From: Megalopta genalis
Lineage: Eukaryota; Arthropoda; Insecta; Hymenoptera; Halictidae
Assembly: GCF_051020955.1 (NCBI RefSeq)
Contig: NC_135026.1
Location: forward strand, 5,804,501-5,868,500
Reading direction: 5' to 3'
DNA: 64,000 nt
The position numbers and the translations under genes were made by a program. The notes beneath the pieces are model-generated. The model was not told where the DNA came from. It was given only the letters and a program-made list of their open reading frames with translations, and ran no database searches. Of the stretch, positions 56,436-64,000 are shown piece by piece. The stretch's first letter is position 1; the number at the start of each line of letters is the position of its first letter.

Positions 56436-57545
56436 TTCATGATCGAAGCGAGCTCGGTTTGAGAATTTGTGTTTTGTTGAACGAGACGGTCGATATTAAC
56501 AGTGATTTCCCTGCTGATAAAACAATCTTCGAAGAGTGCAAAAACATTTTTTAATGCATGTTTTAAATTATTTTAGTGGTTGATACAAATTTAGGACTTC
56601 GAAGATCATTGTAACGCCAAGGTTACTGAGAGTTGAGCTTGGTTTAGCAATTTTTCTTGTAGCGAAACAAAGATTCAATATTAATAGCATTTTTTATTCT
56701 GATAAAGCAACCTTTCAAGAGTGCAAAAACATTTTTTTAATTATGTTTTAGCTGATTTTTATTGTTAATAAAAATTCAAAACTTCGAAGATCACTGTAAG
56801 GTGAGAACTTCGTTGTCAAGATCACTGAGAAGTTGAGCTTGGTTTAGCAATTTTTTTTGTAGTGAAACAAAGATTCAATATTAATAGCATTTTTTATGCT
56901 GATAAAGCAATCTTTAAAGAGTGCGAAAATATTTTTTTAATCATGTTTTGAATGATTTTTGTACTTGATAAAAATTCAAAACTTCGAAGATCATTATAAA
57001 GTTGGGACTTCATTACCAAGATTACTGAGAAGTTGAGCTGGGTTTATGAATTTTTTTGCAGTGAACCAAAGATTCAATATTAACAGCATATTTTATGTTG
57101 ATGAAGCAACCTTCGAAGAGTGCAAAAACATTTTTTAATCATACTTTAAATCATTTTAACGGTCGACAATAATTCAAACCATGAGAGATTACACTGATGT
57201 AAAAACTTCGTTACTAAGATTATCAACAAAGCAAACTTCAAGAATTTTTCTTCTAATGAAAAAAATGTTCAATAAAAGCAGACATGTTTGCATTGATAAG
57301 GCAACCTCCGAAGAGTGCAGAATGATTTTTTACAAAATGTTTAAACATTCCAGCGGCTGATAAAACATCTAAGTATCGGAGATCCATTTAGATGCAACAT
57401 ATCAGAAAAAGTGCAACATTCGGTAATTACGTTTGAGTGAAGCTAAATTACCAGCATCGCCATAGCTCTTTCTGTCTACGTAGCCACTTTTGAAGAGTAC
57501 AAAATGACTTTTTAAACTATTGTTTGCCAGCTGCCGATAAAGATC
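56436..57545 (+). repeat. 190-200-bp tandem array, six units
   Basis: Anchors at 56516, 56701, 56901, 57100 and 57295, with a sixth degraded unit near 57482. Units carry GAAGAGTGCAAAAACATTTT, GATAAAAATTCAAAACTTC and ACTGAGAAGTTGAGCTTGG. Closer in sequence to the 51.5-kb units than to the 54.6-kb array. Confidence 0.9.
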
Positions 57546-58112
57546 GTAATTGTGTACGTGCATCGTGCACGCACGGTTTCGAACACTCGTGCTTGAAAAA
57601 TTGCAAAATTGGCACCCCGTTCGAGTATCGAATCGGCACGATTTCTCAACGCTCCGATCCTATCGCCTTTCCTTTTTCCGATACGTATCGGTCACGCAGG
57701 TTTCTCGGTCGCGAAAAAGAAAAAAGAATCGAATACTTACGTAAGGGCCACGCGCGAACGGTGAGGACGTCGCGTACGCGTTATGCAAATCGTCGGTCGT
57801 TAAATCCGCGCGAACAATGCCACGATTGACTGCTATAATAAGCTCGTTTACCATATCTGCGGATCGCGATCGTGACGCGTGTTCGCGAACATATGACCGT
57901 CTCTAATTCAACGCGGGACTGCCGTTTGTTTATCCGCGCCTGCCTCTCCGGAAACGATGCATCGATCAATGCGACAAATCTCAACAATTCATTGCCAACA
58001 AAAGATTTGTTCTCGCAAACGGAAACGATTTATTGGTCGTTTATTTGTCATTTTATTTAATTGTCACGAAAGATTTATTTTCCCAGACATAAACAATTTG
58101 TTGTCACAATAC
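57546..58112. other. Unique intergenic sequence
   Basis: Mixed composition; ORFs up to 101 codons, none recognisable. No gene supported. Confidence 0.5.
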
Positions 58113-58804
58113 ATACAACAATTTCGACACTAACAATTGATCGTTACAAAATTGTTGTTACGAATACATTTATTGTTACAAGCACAAAAATTTATTTATA
58201 TATTTTATTCATATTATCGATATTGCCAATATTATAAATATTATAAATATTATCAATATTGTAAATATTATCAATATTAGAAATATTATCAATTTTAGAA
58301 ATATTATCAATATTAGAAATATTATCAATATTATCAATATTAGAAATATTATCAATATTATTAATATTAATAATATTTTCAATATTTTTAATATTTTCAA
58401 TATTTTTAATATTATCAATATTATCAACGTTATCATTCTTATCAACGTTATCAATATTATCAATTTCGACACTAACAATTGATCGTTACAAAATTGTTGT
58501 TACGAATACATTTATTGTTACAAACACAAAAATTTATTTATATATTTTATTCATATGATCGATATTGCCAATATTATCAATATTGTAAATATTATCAATA
58601 TTATCAATATTTTCAATATTTTTAATATTATCAATATTATTAATATTTTCAATATTTTTAATATTATCAATATGACCAATATGACCAATATGATCAATAT
58701 GATCAATATTATCAATATTATTAGTATTATCAATATTATCAGTACTATCAATATTATCAGTATTATCAATATTATCAATATCATCAATATAACATATTAT
58801 TTAT
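58113..58804. repeat. 342-bp direct duplication containing a TATTATCAA array
   Basis: A 120-bp block (CAATTTCGACACTAACAATT onwards) at about 58119 recurs at about 58461 with only about two differences in the part I compared. Each copy is followed by a long run of AATATTATCAATATTAGAAA-type 9-18-bp repeats. The Ile/Leu-, Ile/Asn- and Leu/Lys-rich ORFs on both strands are artefacts. Confidence 0.9.
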
Positions 58805-59718
58805 TTTCACGAACGCAGAAAATTGATTCCATTGCGTGTAATCTTAGAACGTTTCCAATATCCGAAATAATTTATAATTCTATAATAATTCCATACGGAA
58901 TTATGCAGCTGGGTTCGTGTCTGCTTGTATTACGCTTAATCTCGCCTCGAGTGTGAAACGTTTGTGATTGAAGAATAATAAGCGTGAAATGGGTTACAGC
59001 GGAAGAGTGGAATGTTTAGTGTGCCGCGGCAGAAAATATTTCGATTTTCCAACGAAATTGTAGAAAGCAATCCGCGGCACTTTCACCGGCCGTTTAATAT
59101 TTATGGACTCGGGTGGCAGAAATCAGCTGACGACGGTCCGCTGTACGGTAAACGGAGATCTGTGAGAAGATAGCGCGCGCGCGGACCGGGGAGACGTGGC
59201 AGCGCGATGCTAAAACGTGCGTACGATTTTTTCGCGCGTGTCGTTGCGTAAGAATCATAAAGATATAAGGAAGACCGGGCCCTCGCGCCTTGATTTCATC
59301 GGTAACCGTGTACCCGGCGGTGTTCAAGCGATCGTAAAATACGGATTTATGCGATTAACATACTCGTCAGTCATGTTCGGGTCATCGTATGCATCCACCA
59401 GTATGTAACCGTCGCATCTTATTGATGACTCTGATTTACCGTGGCTCGTCTGCATTTATCAAAACTGTTCGCTACGGGACGATAAAATCGCTTTCGTGGC
59501 CGGCTCACCTCCGATCCTCGGATCATTAGGAAAGCGCATTTTACACAACTGTAGCAATGCTACTCTTCCACCTTGAGCAGAATATTCAGAAACATATCAT
59601 TCGGATAATAGAATTAAAGTCACTTATAATGAGATATTGCGCTAACTGTTTATTGTTCTTTATCATAAACATTGTTGCACATGAATTACTGTTTATATGA
59701 ACTCGGAAAAAATCATTT
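58805..59718. other. Unique intergenic sequence
   Basis: CpG-rich around 59030-59500. Short ORFs only; no gene supported. Confidence 0.5.
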
Positions 59719-60235
59719 GTCACACTTCAAAGGTGGCATTATCAACGAAAAAGACCTGATAATTTTTAATATTTTTTTCATTGCAAGAAAAATGGTTAAA
59801 TCTGGCTTAATTTGTCAATAATTAAGTCATGACCTCAGAACGATCCACGAAGTTTTTAATTTTAATCAGCCATTGAAATGATGCAAAAAATTATTTAAAA
59901 AATCATTTTGCACTCTTCGAAGATCGCTTGATCAACATAAAAATTGCTGCGAAGATTGTTCAATTTATTCGCTAGAAAAAAATTCCCAAACTGAGCTCGC
60001 TTTCTCAGCGACCAAGTTGTATCCTCAGAACAAACCACCAAGTTTTTAATTTTTATCAGCCATTGAAACGATAAAAAAATTATTTAAAAAATCATTTCGC
60101 ACTCTTCAAAGATCGCTTGATTAACATAAAAAATCCCGAGAATATCGGCTGATTAGTTTATTGGAGAAAAATTCCTAAACTGGGCTCAATGAATCTTGAA
60201 TCAAGTCGTTGTCGCATAGTAGTCTCGAAGTCTGA
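59719..60235 (-). repeat. 190-bp family array, inverted, three units
   Basis: CACTCTTCGAAGATCGCTTG-type anchors at 59721, 59911 and 60100 give a 189-190 bp period. The sequence is the reverse complement of the 54.6-kb units, including AATTCCCAAACTGAGCTC and the ATCATTTTGCACTC block. Confidence 0.9.
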
Positions 60236-60958
60236 CCATTAAAAACGAGAATCCCGTTTAGTGGATGCAGTATATGAACAGCGAAAGGGCCTCGATAAGA
60301 GAAAGACGTTCACCTGCGGGGGTCCAGAGACCAGGATCAAGGCAGACCGTAGCGATCGATCTCCCTCGTCCTGGATCTCAGTCCTGCCCATTTCTCCGCA
60401 GTCTGGTTTCGCGCCGCGGAACCATAGATACCCAGTCGGCGGTCCTCTTTTCCCGAGAATTTTCAAGCCGGTCACTTAAACGAGATTTACTGCTAGGCAG
60501 ACGAGTGACTCGTGGGATAGGCCGAGCCGATCCACCTGGGCACGGCGTTCTGATAAACGTTCGGCAACGGCGTGTCCACCCCTTCCCGGACGAGTAATTA
60601 AATTGATTGACCGTTGAACGGGTCGTCGAACGTCCAGCAGGCCCAGAAGATCCTCGAGCACAAAAGGCTGGACGGAGAGCTTAATGCCGCCATTACCGAT
60701 GCTGATGAGTCTCCTTCGTTACCGGCCGACCCGTAAATCTCCGCACCTGTGCACCTCCTCTGCTTTCTGCGTTTCTTTGCCCTCCACCTTTGGCCTGCGA
60801 GTCTCCGCGACTAGCCCACAATAGAGGGGCGCAGTCTTATTGTTCCGTGTCCGGCGATGCTTTGTGCTCCGGGACGATCGTAAAACCGTGGACGGCTCGG
60901 GAAATTAACCGCGAATCGGAATCATCGCGGTGACTGACGCATTGACGACGCTATTATG
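60236..60958. other. GC-rich unique sequence
   Basis: A minus-strand open frame from about 60700 to 60476, preceded by an acceptor-like ACTCATCAG, encodes a hydrophobic/Arg-rich peptide that I cannot assign. Other frames are open too. A short exon is possible but unsupported. Confidence 0.4.
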
Positions 60959-62255
60959 GCTGAACAGCCTCAACTTACAAGAGAGAGGGACGAGGTCGTC
61001 CGGTCACGGATTTCGTTAAGACGACGCACGTTTATAGATCTCGTTCTCCTCTTTCAGAATATATAGCATTGTCGAGGTATAGGATCAATGGTTACTTAGA
61101 TATTTATAATTGAAGTTCTGGTGGTGGGGGTAGGAGACTGATAGTGGACCATAATGAGGTAGCAAGTGATTTTAGTGATCAGAGGATTAGGCGATGAGGT
61201 TCTACATAGTCTCTGATTGTTTCTGATAACATGATTTATAAACAAACTGCTTTGGTCAACCATATATTGATGGTGCAGTGAGTTTAGAGCTCACTCATTG
61301 AAGCAGCCTTATGGTACTCTGGCTGCAGGGCCTGAACTTACAAAGGGGAGAGCGCGGTTATGGGGTCACCGATTACATTGACACTTCGTACGATTATAGA
61401 TCTCTTTCTCCTCTTTCAGAATATATAGCATTGTCCGGATGCAGGATCAGTGGTTTCTTAGATATTTATAATTGAAATTCTGGTGGTGGGGGTAGGAGAC
61501 TGATAGTGGACCATGATGAGGTAGCAAGTGATTTTAGTGATCAGAGGATTAGGCGATGAGGTTCTACATAGTCTCTGATTGTTTCTGATAACATGATTTA
61601 TAAACAAACTGCTTTGGTCAACCATATATTGATGGTGCAGTGAGTTTAGAGCTCACTCATTGAAGCAGCCTTATGGTACTCTGGCTGCAGGGCCTGAACT
61701 TACAAAGGGGAGAGCGCGGTTATGGGGTCACCGATTACATTGACACTTCGTACGATTATAGATCTCTTTCTCCTCTTTCAGAATATATAGCATTGTCCGG
61801 ATGCAGGATCAGTGGTTTCTTAGATATTTATAATTGAAATTCTGGTGGTGGGGGTAGGAGACTGATAGTGGACCATAATGAGGTAGCAAGTGATTTTAGT
61901 GATCAGAGGATTAGGCGATGAGGTTCTACATAGTCTCTGATTGTTTCTGATAACATGATTTATAAACAAACTGCTTTGGTCAACCATATATTGATGGCGC
62001 AGTGAGTTTAGAGCTCACTCATTGCAGCAGCCTTATGGTATTCTAGCTGCAGGGCCTGAACTTACAAAGGGGAGAGCGCGGTTATGGGGTCACCGATTAC
62101 ATTGGCACTTCGCACGATTATAGATCTCTTTCTCCCCTTTCAGAATATATAGCATTGTCCGGGTGCAGGATCAATGGTTTCTTAGATATTTATAATTGAA
62201 ATTCTGGTGGTGGGGGTAAGAGACTGGTAGAGGATCATAATAAGGTAGCAAGTGA
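60959..62255 (-). repeat. 362-bp tandem array, about 3.6 units, related to family R
   Basis: The GGTGGTGGGGGTAGGAG block recurs so that TAGG falls at 61131, 61493, 61855 and (as TAAG) 62217, exactly 362 bp apart. Units two and three are nearly identical. Part of each unit (CTCCTCTTTCAGAATATATA, GGTTTCTTAGATATTTATA) matches the reverse complement of family R. The rest (ACATGATTTATAAACAAACT, CTCACTCATTGAAGCAGCC) is absent from the 43-kb units. Confidence 0.95.
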
Positions 62256-62649
62256 TATCGCCATTGTTATAACACAAAACAATGTACATCATTAGTCACG
62301 TTTAGGGTTACTATGAATTCATTCATCTTTCTTAAAAAAAAAGGAAAAAGAATAGTTTTCCGCTTTTTTTTATCTCATCGATTTGGTTCGACGCCGACGG
62401 TGCAACGTCGCGCGTTCTGTGCGCTCTCGCGCGGGCTCCCATAAGCTCCCAATTAAATGAAAGATTCAGGACGACGCGGGTGGTTGAAAGACCGGCCGCG
62501 ATCTATTCATTTATGTGCATCATTCAGCGGCCACAAACGCGGCCGCCGTCTTCTGATCTACGTGGACTTCGGTGAGCGGCGTCGTTCAGCATTTACGTGA
62601 TTGTCATACCTTCTCTTCTCCTGGATCCTTATGGATCCAAGGCTCTTGG
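62256..62649. other. Unique intergenic sequence
   Basis: GC-rich centre (62385-62600) with nothing recognisable. Confidence 0.5.
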
Positions 62650-62905
62650 ATCAGTCGACATTATATTATTTACTTTATTATTAATATTATAATATTAATA
62701 ATATTCTTTTTATTATATATTAATATATTATTGATATATTTATGTTATATATTTTCTATATAAATTTATATCAATAATATTAATAATAAAATAATGTAAT
62801 ATTATTAATAATATATAATATTATATAGAATAATTGTTTAGTTATAATAATGTATATAAATAAATAATATAGATAATATTAATAACATTATTAATAATAT
62901 ATAAT
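62650..62905. repeat. AT-rich low-complexity tract
   Basis: TAATATTATAATATTAATAA-like sequence. Confidence 0.85.
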
Positions 62906-63530
62906 TACACATTACATTACATTACATTACATTACATTTACATTACATTACATTACATTACATTACATTACATTACATTACATTACATTACATTACATTA
63001 CATTATATTACATTTATATAATATTTGCATTACATTTGCATTACATTTACATTACATTTACATTACATTTGCGTTACATTTACATTACATTTACATTACA
63101 TTTACATTACACTATATTACATTACATTTGCGTTACATTTACGTTACATTTACGTTACATTTGCGTTACATTTACGTTACATTTGCGTTACATTTGCGTT
63201 ACATTTGCGTTACATTTGCGTTACATTTATGTTACATTTACGTTACATTTACGCTACATTTACGCTACATTTACGCTACATTTACGCTACATTTACGTTA
63301 CATTTACGTTACATTTACGTTACATTTACGTTACATTTACGTTACATTTACGTTACATTTACGTTACATTTACGTTACATTTACGTTACATTTACGTTAC
63401 ATTTACGTTACATTTACGTTACATTTACGTTACATTTACGTTACATTTATGTTACATTTACGTTACATTTACATTACATTTACATTACATTTACATAACA
63501 TTCACGTTACATTTACATTACATTACATTG
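62906..63530. repeat. (ATTAC)n pentamer grading into an 11-bp CATTTACGTTA array
   Basis: About 19 ATTAC pentamers (to about 63004) are followed by about 43 units of 11 bp, CATTTACGTTA with variants. ACATTTGCGTT units cluster at 63176-63225, ACATTTACGCT at 63250-63292, and a uniform ACATTTACGTT run fills 63293-63445. Since 11 is not a multiple of three and no stop arises, all three plus frames are open and encode the same 11-residue periodic peptide. Confidence 0.95.
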
Positions 63531-64000
63531 TTATTAATAATATCTATATTATCTATTTCTGTATATTTTATATTATATACATTAAAAACGCAAACTTCGT
63601 GAGAATTTATTTGTTACCGAACGCGAGAAAATATTTGCATAAAACTCGATCGTTTCACCGTCGACATGAAAATGATCAACGAGCGATTCCTTTTTATAAA
63701 ACGCTGGGATCTCGTCGATCTGCTCGGATAAAACGGGATTCCAGCCGACAGTGCCAAGTCGGCATGAATCGGCATTGTAGGCTCCGCGTCGTTGGAACTG
63801 TTAACGATATTACACGGACCAACGGATAATCAATTTCGTTCGATCAATGCTCCAACATTAATATTCCATAATGGATGATCGAGGATTCGTTCCCCGGTTG
63901 ACCTCAGAGAAGCCGCCGGTTTTCTCTCTCGTAAAGAACCGAGGGAAAGAGAGATTCCTTGAGCGAAGCGCGCCGGCGACGGTATGTAAACGCGGGTATG
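63531..64000. other. Unique intergenic sequence
   Basis: Mixed composition, with GAGAGA/TCTCTC words near 63920-63955. The ORF entering from the repeat ends at 63829. No gene supported. Confidence 0.5.

Noticed and set aside
63025..63829. Three overlapping plus-strand ORFs up to 233 codons
   Set aside because: They are produced by an 11-bp repeat with no stop codon in any frame, not by a gene.

Overview
This window is eukaryotic, most likely insect nuclear DNA. I favour an aculeate hymenopteran (bee or ant) because CpG is abundant rather than depleted, GC-rich islands alternate sharply with AT-rich tracts, and there are several tracts built from CTAACCT/AGGTTAG-type words. The species assignment is inference. 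No open reading frame longer than about 260 codons exists, and every ORF above about 190 codons lies in, or largely in, simple repeats. I could not support one host protein-coding gene, tRNA, rRNA or other RNA gene. The window reads as a large intergenic or intronic region dominated by repeats.

Mobile elements. Five copies of a foldback MITE-like family (A) lie at 928-1387, 5448-5812, 25959-26382, 39628-39893 and 43348-43712. Their ends are CAGGGTGTCCC and they are flanked by TA, as in Tc1/mariner-type elements. TTAA-flanked, piggyBac-like elements lie at 5228-5914 (family A copy 2 is nested inside it), 35274-35448 and 45431-46645. The last keeps a broken acidic N-terminal transposase-like reading frame. 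A longer TA-flanked element at 51489-52681 carries internal 200-bp tandem repeats. Two unclassified inverted-repeat structures lie at 11011-11398 and 26447-27423.

Tandem arrays. Most of the remaining recognisable structure is minisatellite or satellite-like DNA: 146 bp at 7.1 kb, 299 bp at 18.9 kb, 160 bp at 20.8 kb, 39/41 bp at 28.3 kb, an AT-rich unit at 32.2 kb, an ACTG/ACTA tetramer at 35.7 kb, about 130 bp at 37.6 kb, 25 bp at 40.7 kb, about 60/120 bp at 41.8 kb, about 135 bp at 48.3 kb, 190-200 bp in four blocks at 51.5-60.2 kb, 342 bp at 58.1 kb, 362 bp at 61.0 kb and 11 bp at 63.0 kb.

How they relate. A 523-bp unit (family R) forms a head-to-head arrangement at 43.2-47.1 kb. One arm is interrupted by a family A element and the other by the piggyBac-like element. 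The same family reappears as the 362-bp array at 61-62.3 kb. The 190-200 bp units occur both inside the 51.5-kb transposon and as three free arrays, one of them inverted. This suggests that transposon-borne repeats seeded local satellite arrays. The GC-rich stretches between the repeats are unique sequence in which I see no supported gene.
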